Shown: positions 1 to 6,784 of the stretch, piece after piece
Numbering within the stretch: the first letter of the stretch is position 1
Layout of the letters: each line of letters opens with the position of its first letter
Assembly: GCA_002452855.1 (NCBI GenBank)
Contig: DKFS01000047.1
Location: 1-10,200 of the forward strand
Source: Sulfurospirillum sp. UBA6790
GTDB taxonomy: Bacteria; Campylobacterota; Campylobacteria; Campylobacterales; Sulfurospirillaceae
DNA: 10,200 bases
Reading direction: 5' to 3'
Translations under genes and position numbers: made by a program
Notes under the pieces: model-generated
What the model saw: only the letters and a program-made list of their open reading frames with translations
Told to the model about the DNA's origin: nothing
Databases searched by the model: none

Positions 1-590
1 GCTAATTTGGTTGTAAACAAAATCACGACAGGATTTAAAATCAAGATAAAAAGTGCTAATTGCCAATGAATCATCAACAAAACAGCACCCACACCCAAAA
101 TAGTGAAAATAGAAATTATCAACCGACTCACAAAAACACCTAAAAAATTATCAATGGTTTCAATATCAACAACCAATAACGATGCCGCTTTACCTGAGCC
201 AAAAAGCTCAAATTGATTCATCGCTACTTTACTCAAATGAGCAAGAACGTCTTCACGAACTTTGAAAGCAACATTCTTAGAGACGATGGTAAAAAGTTTT
301 GTTTGCATATAATTGAGCAAGAAAAAAAGTACGCGAAGGACAATAACAGTGATGAGAACTATGGCGATATAGACATACGGTGGTTGATGCGAATGAAATA
401 AAGCATCAACAGAATGTGTCACAAATCCCGCTTTTCCTAACAAGACCTCATCAACCAAACGAGGCATTAAAAGTGGAACGGGCGTACTCACAGCCACCGC
501 TAAAAAAGCGACGATATTTGCGATAATCAGCTCTTTTTTATAGCTCTTTACAATGTGAAACAGTGATGTGAATGTATAGAGTGTTTGCAT
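1..590 (-). CDS. ABC exporter, N-terminal transmembrane part (partial, runs off the left edge)
   Basis: Starting at the ATG at 590-588, the minus strand stays open for 196 codons to the window edge. The product begins MQTLYTFTSLFHIVKSYKKE. Hydrophobic stretches lie at about residues 21-42, 72-95 and 157-193, separated by the polar intracellular-loop-like segment FELFGSGKAASLLVVDIETI (about 127-146). This is the pattern of the transmembrane domain of type I ABC exporters of the MsbA/lipid-flippase or multidrug type. The nucleotide-binding domain, expected beyond about residue 330, lies outside the window, so Walker motifs cannot be checked. The start has a weak ribosome site (GGAAA, about 7 bases upstream). 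The gene lies 61 bp downstream of rny on the same strand, with a strong hairpin between them, so it may have its own promoter. The substrate cannot be predicted. A peptidase-containing or two-subunit exporter is not excluded. Confidence 0.85.
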   Translation of the reverse strand, partial: MQTLYTFTSLFHIVKSYKKELIIANIVAFLAVAVSTPVPLLMPRLVDEVLLGKAGFVTHSVDALFHSHQPPYVYIAIVLITVIVLRVLFFLLNYMQTKLFTIVSKNVAFKVREDVLAHLSKVAMNQFELFGSGKAASLLVVDIETIDNFLGVFVSRLIISIFTILGVGAVLLMIHWQLALFILILNPVVILFTTKL

Positions 591-615
591 AAAATTTCCA
601 GGTATAAAGTGCAGA

Positions 616-641
616 ATGTAAAGAGCCGAAGCTCTTTACAT
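616..641 (-). terminator. Strong hairpin capped by UUCG, just after rny
   Basis: On the minus strand, arms ATGTAAAGAGC and GCTCTTTACAT pair perfectly over 11 bp around a TTCG loop closed by C-G, the unusually stable cUUCGg tetraloop. It lies about 10 bases after the rny stop codon. No clear U-tract follows (the next bases are TCTGCACTTTATACC), so it may instead be an RNA 3'-end stabiliser or processing structure. Its outer arm overlaps a copy of the TTTACATGTAAA palindrome. Confidence 0.55.
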
Positions 642-646
642 GTAAA
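635..646. repeat. Palindrome TTTACATGTAAA, copy 1
   Basis: A perfect 12-bp palindrome 5 bases past the rny stop codon (in the rny direction). It shares bases 635-641 with the arm of the adjacent UUCG hairpin. It is one of four copies in the window (others at 5655, 7434 and 10121). The function is unknown. Confidence 0.7.
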
Positions 647-651
647 AAGAA

Positions 652-2208
652 TTAACGCGCAAAATCAACAGCACGTAACTCGCGAATGACATTGACTTTA
701 ATCTCGCCAGGGTATTGAACTTTATCTTCAATCTCTTTGGCAATTTCTTTAGCAAGTAAAACAGCTTCATCGTCATTAATCAATTTTGCATTGGCAATGA
801 CACGAATCTCACGACCCGCATTGATGGCATACACTTGCTTAATACCTTGTTTATTTTTAGCAATATCTTCGATATCTTGAACACGTTTTAAGAAGCTCTC
901 TAAAACTTCTCTACGCGCACCAGGACGTGCAGCTGAGAGGGTATCGGCGGCACATACGGCAGCTGATTCAACGGATGTTGGCTCTTCATGTCCATGGTGA
1001 GCAAAAATGGCATTAATGACCACATCATGCTCTTTATAACGACGACAGATTTCAGCACCCAAATCAACGTGACTGCCTGCTGTTTCATGGGTTAAAGCTT
1101 TACCGATATCATGTAAGATACCTGCACGGCGTGCAAGAAGGACATCGCCACCTGTTTCAGCGGCAATAATACCCGCAAGGTGTGCAACTTCAAGAGAGTG
1201 ACCCAAAGCATTTTGACCATAACTTGCTCTAAATTTAAGACGACCAATGAGTTTAACAAGCTCAGGGTGAACTTTTGTAAGACCTAAATCAATGACAATA
1301 TTCTCGCCCTCTTCCATTAAGCCTTGGTCAAATTCGTCTTTGACTTTTTCATAAATACCTTCAATACGTGCAGGTTGAATTCTTCCATCTTGAACCAAAA
1401 GTTCAATAACTTTGGTCGCAATAGCACGACGATAGAGGTTAAAACTACTTAAAATAATGGCATTTGGTGTGTCGTCAATAATAATATCAACACCCAAAAG
1501 CATCTCAAGTGTTTTAATATTTCGGCCCTCTTTACCAATAATACGACCTTTAAGTTCATCATCTTTAATATTGACAACATTAATTAAACGTTCCGCCGCG
1601 AATTCACCGGCAAAGCGCGTTGTCGCTTGCGCTAAAATGTAATTAACGCGTCGTTTGATATCTTGTTTGGCTTCTTCTTCAAGACGTCTTACCGTATGAG
1701 CGATTTCGGCGCGTGATTGTTCTTCTACTTTGGTAAGAACAATCTCTTTTGCTTCATTTTGTGTCAGTCCTGCGGAACGTTCTAAAACAACTAATGCTTC
1801 GCCAACTTTAACGCTGTATTCATCTTTTAACTGTTTTCCCTCTTCAAATAGAGTCGTTGCGTTCTCTTGTAATACTTGGAGTTCTTCACGTTCTTTCGTG
1901 ATTTTTTTGAGTTCATCTTTGTACGAACGCTCTTTTTTCTCAAGCTCTAATACTTTTTCGGTATGCTCTTTTTTAAGGCTAATCGTACGATCTTCGTATT
2001 TGCGTTTGGCTTCTAATTCTGCTTCTTTAACTTTTAGATTGCTATTACTAAGGATTAATTCTGCTTCATGCTCTATGGCTTTGGCTTTGGCTCTTGCTTG
2101 AGCAACGTGTATCTCATAATTGGCAGCTTCCATCTTTTTGGCGATGAAAAATCCTGCAACGCCGCTTACTAGTGCGGCTCCACCGACTGCTAATGACTCT
2201 AAGACCAT
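652..2208 (-). CDS. rny: Ribonuclease Y (membrane-anchored endoribonuclease)
   Basis: This is the main endoribonuclease initiating mRNA decay in bacteria that lack RNase E. The 518-residue product has the full family layout. An N-terminal membrane anchor (about residues 5-23) is followed by a long charged coiled coil (about 30-190, rich in K/E/R/A). Next is a KH RNA-binding domain with the GxxG loop GKEG (225-228), then an HD metal-phosphohydrolase domain with the catalytic pair in HDIGK (H366, D367) and further His residues in FAHHGHEE (402-409). The length matches the usual roughly 520 residues. AGAGGG lies 4-5 bases before the ATG and supports this start. The first 95 bp overlap the end of the upstream cyclo-ligase gene, so the two are probably co-transcribed and translationally coupled. 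No residue looks missing. Confidence 0.97.
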   Translation of the reverse strand: MVLESLAVGGAALVSGVAGFFIAKKMEAANYEIHVAQARAKAKAIEHEAELILSNSNLKVKEAELEAKRKYEDRTISLKKEHTEKVLELEKKERSYKDELKKITKEREELQVLQENATTLFEEGKQLKDEYSVKVGEALVVLERSAGLTQNEAKEIVLTKVEEQSRAEIAHTVRRLEEEAKQDIKRRVNYILAQATTRFAGEFAAERLINVVNIKDDELKGRIIGKEGRNIKTLEMLLGVDIIIDDTPNAIILSSFNLYRRAIATKVIELLVQDGRIQPARIEGIYEKVKDEFDQGLMEEGENIVIDLGLTKVHPELVKLIGRLKFRASYGQNALGHSLEVAHLAGIIAAETGGDVLLARRAGILHDIGKALTHETAGSHVDLGAEICRRYKEHDVVINAIFAHHGHEEPTSVESAAVCAADTLSAARPGARREVLESFLKRVQDIEDIAKNKQGIKQVYAINAGREIRVIANAKLINDDEAVLLAKEIAKEIEDKVQYPGEIKVNVIRELRAVDFAR

Positions 2209-2773
2209 TTTTCCCTCTTTTTATAATAGTTTTATATGGGGTTAAATAAATATCTGCTGCAATATCATGTTCTTCTGCTAATAGAGTGTGCGTCATACAA
2301 AGCTCCCGTTGAACAAATAATATTGGAGGTTTAGGTGTCAGAGACTCAAAAAAACGATCGTACATCCCTTTCCCAAAACCAACGCGTTTGAGTGCCCCAT
2401 CAACCCCAATGACAGGCACTATGGCAAAATCAATGTTTGGTTTAACAGCAAAAGAGTTCTTTGGCTCCTTGATGTTAAATGTTTTCGTGTATAAAGGCAA
2501 TCTCCATTCTACCATCTTGAAACTAATTCCTTCCATAAACGGAACATACACTTTACATTTTCTTCGTCTGCATGTTGCGATTACGTTAGTGACATTGGCT
2601 TCAATAGGAAGTGGATTGTACAAAAGAATGGTACGGGCTTTTACAGATTGTAACAGCGATAAAAGCTCTTTCTGAATGATTTTATCACGCTTATAAGTGT
2701 TACGTAACGTACTGAGTTTAGCTCTTGCAACGGAGCGAAAGTGTGATTTGTTTTCAAACTTAATTTTTTCCAT
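2114..2773 (-). CDS. 5-formyltetrahydrofolate cyclo-ligase family protein
   Basis: It probably converts 5-formyl-THF to 5,10-methenyl-THF using ATP, in cytoplasmic one-carbon metabolism (MTHFS/YgfA family). The 219-residue product shows the family's substrate strand LYNPLPIEANV (51-61), the strand FAIVPVIGVDG (116-126) and the ATP-binding loop GFGKGMYDRF (132-141), which corresponds to the usual GxGxGYYDR. The ATG at 2773 is preferred. A longer frame reaching 3010 would run through the divergent promoter and into the oppositely oriented lipoprotein gene. No strong ribosome site is visible, and a GTG three codons upstream (2782) is an alternative. The oddity is the C-terminus. The conserved fold seems to end near DIYLTPYKTI (about 174-183), but the frame continues with a basic tail, of which about the last 31 residues are encoded inside the start of rny. 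Confidence 0.9.
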   Translation of the reverse strand: MEKIKFENKSHFRSVARAKLSTLRNTYKRDKIIQKELLSLLQSVKARTILLYNPLPIEANVTNVIATCRRRKCKVYVPFMEGISFKMVEWRLPLYTKTFNIKEPKNSFAVKPNIDFAIVPVIGVDGALKRVGFGKGMYDRFFESLTPKPPILFVQRELCMTHTLLAEEHDIAADIYLTPYKTIIKRGKNGLRVISSRWSRTSKRRCRIFHRQKDGSCQL

Positions 2774-2803
2774 TGTTGTCACTTTAAGGCTTGTTTGACT
2801 ACA

Positions 2804-2809
2804 ATCATA
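2804..2809 (-). promoter_or_regulatory. Candidate -10 box for the cyclo-ligase/rny unit
   Basis: TATGAT on the minus strand (five of six matches to TATAAT), with its end about 30 bases before the cyclo-ligase ATG. No good -35 box is seen, which is common for sigma-70-type promoters in Campylobacterota. Support is positional plus the motif only. Confidence 0.4.
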
Positions 2810-2814
2810 TCCTT

Positions 2815-2820
2815 TATAAT
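2815..2820 (+). promoter_or_regulatory. Candidate -10 box for the lipoprotein-ftsY-radA unit
   Basis: A perfect TATAAT 17 bases before the lipoprotein ATG. TTGACT at 2795-2800 resembles a -35 box but is only 14 bases away; TTGTTT at 2791 has an 18-base spacing. A start site near 2827 would leave a very short leader containing little more than the AAAGGA ribosome site (2827-2832). The divergent cyclo-ligase promoter lies in the same 64-bp gap. Confidence 0.55.
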
Positions 2821-2837
2821 CTAAAAAAAGGATCACA

Positions 2838-3383
2838 ATGAAATTTTGGATTGCTCTGTTTACCTCTTGCGCCCTACTTTTTTTAAGCGGTTGTTCTTCT
2901 GAAAAAAAGAAAGCTGATAACAACATTACAACCAATGAAGAAGTAAAAATAGAGAAGATTGTTTTGCATGATATTACAGGAAAAGAGATAGTCGTTACAG
3001 CAAAAGACAAAGGATATAGTTTTTCAGGCTATGAAAATAAAGTCGTCTTAGTCAATTTTTTCACCACATGGTGTCCTCCTTGTAAAGCAGAAATTCCCCA
3101 TTTAATTAGCCTTCAAGAGAAGTATAAAGAGAATTTTGTCATTATTAGTGTTTTACTTGAAGAGAATAAATCCAATGAAGAGATCAGTAATTTTATGAAA
3201 TTCAATAATATTAATTACATCATTACCAATGGTATCGACAATTTTAAATTTGCACAGAGTGTTGGTGGAGTCAAGAATATTCCATTAATGTTTTTATACG
3301 ATAAAAATGGACAATACTCAACCCATTATGTCGGTGCAATACCCGAAGAGATGATTGATGCCGATATCAAAAAAGTGCTTTAA
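2838..3383 (+). CDS. TlpA/ResA-like thioredoxin-fold lipoprotein
   Basis: A predicted membrane-anchored thiol-disulfide oxidoreductase facing the periplasm. The 181-residue product starts with a lipoprotein signal: hydrophobic residues 3-17, then a lipobox LSGC with the acylated cysteine at 19, then a lysine-rich linker. The thioredoxin domain carries the active site in FFTTWCPPCK (74-83; cysteines 79 and 82) and a later NIP that fits the conserved cis-proline. WCPPC is typical of the TlpA/ResA reductases used in cytochrome c maturation or in reducing periplasmic disulfides. The sequence does not fix the substrate. AAAGGA sits 5 bases before the ATG. The stop codon shares one base with the ftsY start (TAATG), which suggests coupled translation. 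I recall a similar thioredoxin-like gene next to ftsY and radA in Campylobacter. Confidence 0.9.
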   Translation: MKFWIALFTSCALLFLSGCSSEKKKADNNITTNEEVKIEKIVLHDITGKEIVVTAKDKGYSFSGYENKVVLVNFFTTWCPPCKAEIPHLISLQEKYKENFVIISVLLEENKSNEEISNFMKFNNINYIITNGIDNFKFAQSVGGVKNIPLMFLYDKNGQYSTHYVGAIPEEMIDADIKKVL

Positions 3384-4267
3384 TGTTTAGCTTTATTAAA
3401 AAAGGGCTTGATAAAACACTCGGTGCTATTAAAGAGATTCTTCCTGAAAAAGTCGAGAAAATCGACAAGGCTCTTTTGGAAGAAATTTTAATCGAATCAG
3501 ATATTCCTTATGAATTGGTTGAAGAAATTATCTATTATCTTCCCCCAGCACAAAATGTCGTACGAGCCGATGTTAAACGTGTTTTAAAAGCCTATTTTAC
3601 GTACAAAACACCAGAAGTCACAACAGCGCAAAAGCCATTTGTTGAACTTATTATCGGTGTGAATGGCGCAGGAAAAACAACTACCATTGCCAAACTGGCA
3701 CACAATTACCAACAAGAGGGACAAAGCGTTCTTTTAGGTGCCGCCGATACCTTCAGGGCTGCGGCCATTGAACAGCTCAAAAGCTGGGCAGAACGTCTTG
3801 ATGTAGGGATTGTCTACACTCAACAAGGGCATGACCCTTCTGCCGTAGCTTATGATACTATTAGCTCAGCGATTGCTAAAAAAATAGACCATGTCATTAT
3901 TGATACTGCAGGCAGACTTCACAATCAAGTCAATTTAGCAAACGAGCTTAAAAAAATCGTGCGTATCTGCGATAAAGCCCTTCTTGGCGCACCCCACCGT
4001 AAAATTTTAATTTTAGATGGTACACAAGGCACGTCTGCCATTAATCAAGCCAAAGCCTTTCATGATATGGTCAGCATTGATGCTATTATTATTACAAAAC
4101 TTGATGGTACCGCAAAAGGTGGCTCACTTTTTGGTATCGCTAAAGCACTCGAACTACCTATCGCTTATGTTGGTGTCGGTGAAGGGAAAGATGATTTAAT
4201 TCCATTTAATCCCGATGACTATATTGATACCATTTTAGATTCAATTTTCACTTCGACCAATGGCTAA
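3383..4267 (+). CDS. ftsY: Signal recognition particle receptor FtsY
   Basis: The SRP receptor GTPase, which docks ribosome-SRP complexes at the inner membrane so that membrane proteins are inserted during translation. The 294-residue product has a helical N domain (about 1-80), then the G domain: P-loop GVNGAGKTTT (92-101), DTFRAAA (122-128), DTAGR (174-178) and TKLDGTAKGG (238-247). It ends with the GVGE..DDLIPF.P..Y signature (264-280). It has no long acidic A domain, as in other short bacterial FtsY proteins. The motif that usually reads LDATTGQ appears here as LDGTQGT, a mild divergence. The ATG overlaps the preceding stop by one base and has no clear ribosome site, so translation probably depends on the upstream gene. 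The end overlaps radA by 8 bases. Confidence 0.97.
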   Translation: MFSFIKKGLDKTLGAIKEILPEKVEKIDKALLEEILIESDIPYELVEEIIYYLPPAQNVVRADVKRVLKAYFTYKTPEVTTAQKPFVELIIGVNGAGKTTTIAKLAHNYQQEGQSVLLGAADTFRAAAIEQLKSWAERLDVGIVYTQQGHDPSAVAYDTISSAIAKKIDHVIIDTAGRLHNQVNLANELKKIVRICDKALLGAPHRKILILDGTQGTSAINQAKAFHDMVSIDAIIITKLDGTAKGGSLFGIAKALELPIAYVGVGEGKDDLIPFNPDDYIDTILDSIFTSTNG

Positions 4268-5615
4268 AAAACAGATTCTTTTTGAGTGCCAAGCCTGTGG
4301 GCATCAAAGCGCAAAATGGCTTGGAAAATGTCCTAATTGTGGGGCATGGGATGAATTCATTGAGCTTTCGCAAAAACAAATTGAAGTGCTCAAAGAGGTC
4401 TCTTCAAAACCAAATTCTCCCAAGAATAGTGCGGCTATTCCAATCACAGAGGTTTTATTTGAACACATTGACCGGTTTAGTTCAGGAGATTCCGAGCTAG
4501 ATTTGGTTCTTGGTGGAGGCATTGTTGCGGGGAGTTTAACACTCATCGGTGGAAGTCCCGGTGTTGGCAAATCAACCCTCCTTTTAAAAATTGCTGGAAA
4601 CCTGGCCAAAGAAGGAAAAAAAGTTCTTTACGTTAGTGGTGAAGAATCCTCTAGCCAAATTAAATTACGCGCCAACCGTGTTGATAGCAACTATCCCAAT
4701 CTTTTTTTACTCTCAGAAATCAGACTGGATACCATTTTTTCTGAATTGGAAAAACAGTCTTTTGAGGTTTTAATTATCGACTCTATCCAAACCATTTACA
4801 GTGAAAAAATCGCCTCAGCACCGGGTAGCGTTTCACAAGTAAGAGAAATCACATTTGAGCTCATGCGTTTTGGAAAAGAGCGCAATATTGCCATTTTTAT
4901 CATCGGACACATTACCAAAGATGGCTCTATCGCAGGACCAAGAGTGTTAGAACACATGGTCGATACGGTACTCTATTTTGAAGGCGATTCTTCCCGAGAA
5001 CTCAGACTTCTAAGAGGCTTTAAAAATCGTTTTGGAACCACCAGCGAAGTCGGTATTTTTGAGATGACCAAAATTGGTTTGGTCAGTGCCAAAGATATTT
5101 CTAAAAAGTTTTTTACCAGAGGTCGTGCACAAGCAGGTTCTGCTATTACGGTTTTAATGGAAGGAAGTCGCCCTATCGTTTTAGAGGTGCAAGCTTTAGT
5201 GAGCGATAGCGGTTACCCCAATCCAAAACGCAGTGCCACGGGATATGAACTCAATCGTCTCACGATGCTTTTAGCGCTTTTGGAGCGAAAACTCGACCTT
5301 CCTTTTAATCAATACGATGTCTATATCAATATTGCAGGCGGCATTAAAATCACAGAAACATCTGCTGATTTAGCCATTATAGCCGCTATCATCAGCTCTT
5401 ATCGCAATCGCCCCATTAGCAAAGATACTGTTTTTATCGGTGAAGTGACATTAATCGGTGATGTACGCGATATTTTCAACCTTGATTTGCGTTTAAAAGA
5501 GGCCAAATCACAACACTTTGAAAAAGCCGTCGTGCCATCGCTTCCTCTTGAAAGTATTGATGGAGTGAAGTGCTATAACATTGATGAAGTTTCAAAATTA
5601 ATAGAATGGATGTAA
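4260..5615 (+). CDS. radA: DNA repair protein RadA (Sms)
   Basis: A RecA-like ATPase and hexameric helicase that promotes branch migration and processing of recombination intermediates. The 451-residue product shows all the family parts. There is a C4 zinc finger (Cys 10, 13, 24, 27, with KWLGKCPNCGAW) and a Walker A box GSPGVGKST (98-106). A Walker B-like strand LIIDSIQT (171-178) and the RadA-specific KNRFG motif (255-259) follow. The C-terminal Lon-protease-like domain (about 280-451) lacks an obvious need for protease activity. The length is normal. The start ATG lies inside the last codons of ftsY (8-base overlap) and has no separate ribosome site, implying translational coupling. The TAA stop forms part of a putative sigma-28 -35 element for fliL. 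I see no damage or odd composition. Confidence 0.97.
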   Translation: MAKKQILFECQACGHQSAKWLGKCPNCGAWDEFIELSQKQIEVLKEVSSKPNSPKNSAAIPITEVLFEHIDRFSSGDSELDLVLGGGIVAGSLTLIGGSPGVGKSTLLLKIAGNLAKEGKKVLYVSGEESSSQIKLRANRVDSNYPNLFLLSEIRLDTIFSELEKQSFEVLIIDSIQTIYSEKIASAPGSVSQVREITFELMRFGKERNIAIFIIGHITKDGSIAGPRVLEHMVDTVLYFEGDSSRELRLLRGFKNRFGTTSEVGIFEMTKIGLVSAKDISKKFFTRGRAQAGSAITVLMEGSRPIVLEVQALVSDSGYPNPKRSATGYELNRLTMLLALLERKLDLPFNQYDVYINIAGGIKITETSADLAIIAAIISSYRNRPISKDTVFIGEVTLIGDVRDIFNLDLRLKEAKSQHFEKAVVPSLPLESIDGVKCYNIDEVSKLIEWM

Positions 5616-5639
5616 AATTTTTCAACTTTTAGTCGATAT
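5613..5639 (+). promoter_or_regulatory. Possible sigma-28 (FliA) promoter upstream of fliL
   Basis: TAAAATTT (5613-5620) and GTCGATAT (5632-5639) are separated by exactly 11 bases. The established FliA consensus is TAAAGTTT-N11-GCCGATAA, so the matches are 7/8 and 6/8 with ideal spacing. The core CGATAT form is the one described for Campylobacter flagellar promoters. The predicted start site is near 5646, about 34 bases before the fliL ATG. The -35 element overlaps the radA stop codon. The downstream gene being flagellar supports the call, but it is motif-based only. Confidence 0.5.
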
Positions 5640-5650
5640 GACTAAAAGTT
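5624..5650. repeat. 11-bp inverted repeat between radA and fliL
   Basis: Arms AACTTTTAGTC (5624-5634) and GACTAAAAGTT (5640-5650) match perfectly around a GATAT spacer. As RNA this would be a stable hairpin 8 bases after the radA stop, but no U-tract follows on the plus strand, so a textbook terminator is doubtful. As DNA it is centred on the -10 box of the putative sigma-28 promoter and could be an operator. Confidence 0.65.
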
Positions 5651-5654
5651 AAGA

Positions 5655-5666
5655 TTTACATGTAAA
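5655..5666. repeat. Palindrome TTTACATGTAAA, copy 2
   Basis: A perfect 12-bp palindrome in the radA-fliL gap, ending just before the fliL ribosome site (GAAGGA, 5668-5673). It would lie in the fliL leader if transcription starts near 5646. Confidence 0.7.
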
Positions 5667-5679
5667 AGAAGGAAGCAAA

Positions 5680-6219
5680 ATGGCTGGTAAAAAACCCGAA
5701 GATGGTGACGTCGCAGTTGAAAAAAAATCAAAAGGTAACACGGTTCTTATTATCATCATTGTATTATTGGTAGTACTGCTCGTAGGTGGTGGCGCGGCTG
5801 CGTTTTTTCTCTTAGGCGGTAGCCATGATGAAGCGACGGTTGCAAATGCGGATACCAGTCATCAAGACGTTAAAACAGAAAAGAAAAAAACCAAAAGATC
5901 AACAGACCATCTTGTCATTGGACCAATGTATCCTATGGCGCAATTCGTTGTGAATTTACTCAGCGAAAGCGGTAACCGCTTTTTAAAAGTTTCGATTGAT
6001 TTAGAACTCAGTGATGCAAAATTACAACCAGAGATGGACCATAAAAAATCGCTTATTCGTGACATTATTATCCGTACATTCTCATCCAAAACATTTGAAG
6101 AAATCAGTACCTTAAAAGGTAAAGATAAACTCAAAGAAGAGGTTCTTGATAAAATCAATGAAAACCTCTCCGATGGACAAGTCAAAAATATCTACTTTAC
6201 AGATTTTGTGGTTCAATGA
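5680..6219 (+). CDS. fliL: Flagellar basal body-associated protein FliL
   Basis: An inner-membrane protein around the flagellar stator-rotor region that supports motor torque and stator engagement. The 179-residue product has a short charged cytoplasmic N-terminus (1-20), one transmembrane helix (about 21-45, rich in I/V/L/G/A), a charged, lysine-rich linker (about 48-75) and a periplasmic FliL domain from about residue 80. That domain has the typical pattern MAQFVVNLLSESGNRFLKVSIDLEL, and ends with LKEEVLDKINENL and the terminal YFTDFVVQ. GAAGGA lies 6 bases before the ATG and supports the start. It overlaps acpS by 4 bases (ATGA). No other flagellar gene is in the window, so fliL is apart from the main flagellar clusters here. 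The upstream sigma-28-like element would explain flagellar control. Confidence 0.93.
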   Translation: MAGKKPEDGDVAVEKKSKGNTVLIIIIVLLVVLLVGGGAAAFFLLGGSHDEATVANADTSHQDVKTEKKKTKRSTDHLVIGPMYPMAQFVVNLLSESGNRFLKVSIDLELSDAKLQPEMDHKKSLIRDIIIRTFSSKTFEEISTLKGKDKLKEEVLDKINENLSDGQVKNIYFTDFVVQ

Positions 6220-6590
6220 TAGGGATTGATATCGTTTCTATTGAACGTATTCGTAAGCTTCAAGAGCGTTTTGGTGATAAAGCGCTCTTAAAATTTCTCA
6301 CGCCAGAAGAACGCTCTTTCGTTAAAAATGACGCAACTGCTGCTGGTTTTTATGCGGCAAAAGAAGCCATTTCAAAAGCATTAGGAACAGGTATTAGTTC
6401 TACTTGCGGTTTTTTTGATATTAAACTCTATAAAGACGCAAAAAATGCGCCTCATTTCACCCTATCCAAACACCTTATCGAAACCTATGCTATTACAGAT
6501 GTTTCACTTTCAATCACACATGACAATGGTTTTGCCGTTGCGGTTGCTGTGATAGAAGGGAAAAAAGAATCTCTTGCTTTGTGGCATTAA
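6216..6590 (+). CDS. acpS: Holo-[acyl-carrier-protein] synthase AcpS
   Basis: It transfers 4'-phosphopantetheine from CoA to a serine of acyl carrier protein, activating fatty acid synthesis in the cytoplasm. At 124 residues it has the usual AcpS length. Visible family features are the metal-binding aspartate in GIDIVSIERI (D5), FLTPEE (27-32), the AAGFYAAKEAISKALGTGI block (42-60) with the metal-binding glutamate E50, and the final strand pattern SLSITHDNGFAVAVAV (97-112). The ATG overlaps the fliL stop (ATGA), so it is probably translated by coupling from the fliL message. A flagellar gene paired with acpS is also what I recall from Campylobacter. The stop codon overlaps the convergent thiS stop by 3 bp, leaving no room for a separate terminator. 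Confidence 0.96.
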   Translation: MIGIDIVSIERIRKLQERFGDKALLKFLTPEERSFVKNDATAAGFYAAKEAISKALGTGISSTCGFFDIKLYKDAKNAPHFTLSKHLIETYAITDVSLSITHDNGFAVAVAVIEGKKESLALWH

Positions 6591-6784
6591 CCGCCACCGA
6601 CAAATTGTAAAAACTCAACACGGTCATTCTCGCATAAAAGATGCGTTTCCCACTGCTCTTTTTTAATCACGTTCATATTCACAGCCGCCGCCATTACTTT
6701 ACTTTCAATGCCAAGTTCATTTATGAGGTCTTGAATGGTTGCTGCGTGACTCTCTTTTACCTCACCATTAATGATTAGATGCAT
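6587..6784 (-). CDS. thiS: Sulfur carrier protein ThiS
   Basis: A small ubiquitin-like protein whose C-terminal glycine is adenylated and converted to a thiocarboxylate, supplying sulfur for the thiazole of thiamine. The 65-residue product starts MHLIINGEVKE, has the central AAAVNMNVIKKEQWE and ends VEFLQFVGGG, so the required terminal Gly-Gly is present. The start at 6784 is fixed by an ideal ribosome site (AAAGGAG, 6 bases upstream). A longer frame to 6844 only reads into the upstream methyltransferase gene. The first 17 bases overlap that gene's end. No thiF, thiG or thiH is in view, so partners must be encoded elsewhere. MoaD-type carriers share the fold, but the ending FVGGG and the VNxxxxxxxxWE pattern favour ThiS. 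Confidence 0.92.
   Translation of the reverse strand: MHLIINGEVKESHAATIQDLINELGIESKVMAAAVNMNVIKKEQWETHLLCENDRVEFLQFVGGG

Noticed and set aside
213..401. 62-codon frame on the plus strand opposite the ABC exporter
   Set aside because: The minus strand here encodes a continuous exporter membrane domain. The plus frame has no ribosome site and no protein likeness.
1730..2101. 123-codon open frame opposite rny
   Set aside because: It lies wholly antisense to the coiled-coil region of rny. Its Ser/Leu-rich translation is the expected mirror of K/E-rich codons, and it has no ribosome site or family likeness.
2774..3010. Upstream extension of the cyclo-ligase frame to an ATG at 3010
   Set aside because: It would run through the divergent promoter region and the signal peptide region of the oppositely oriented lipoprotein gene. 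The family's N-terminus fits the ATG at 2773.
5862..6185. 107-codon open frame opposite fliL
   Set aside because: It is antisense to a well-supported FliL frame, has low-complexity Ser/Leu composition and no recognisable domain.
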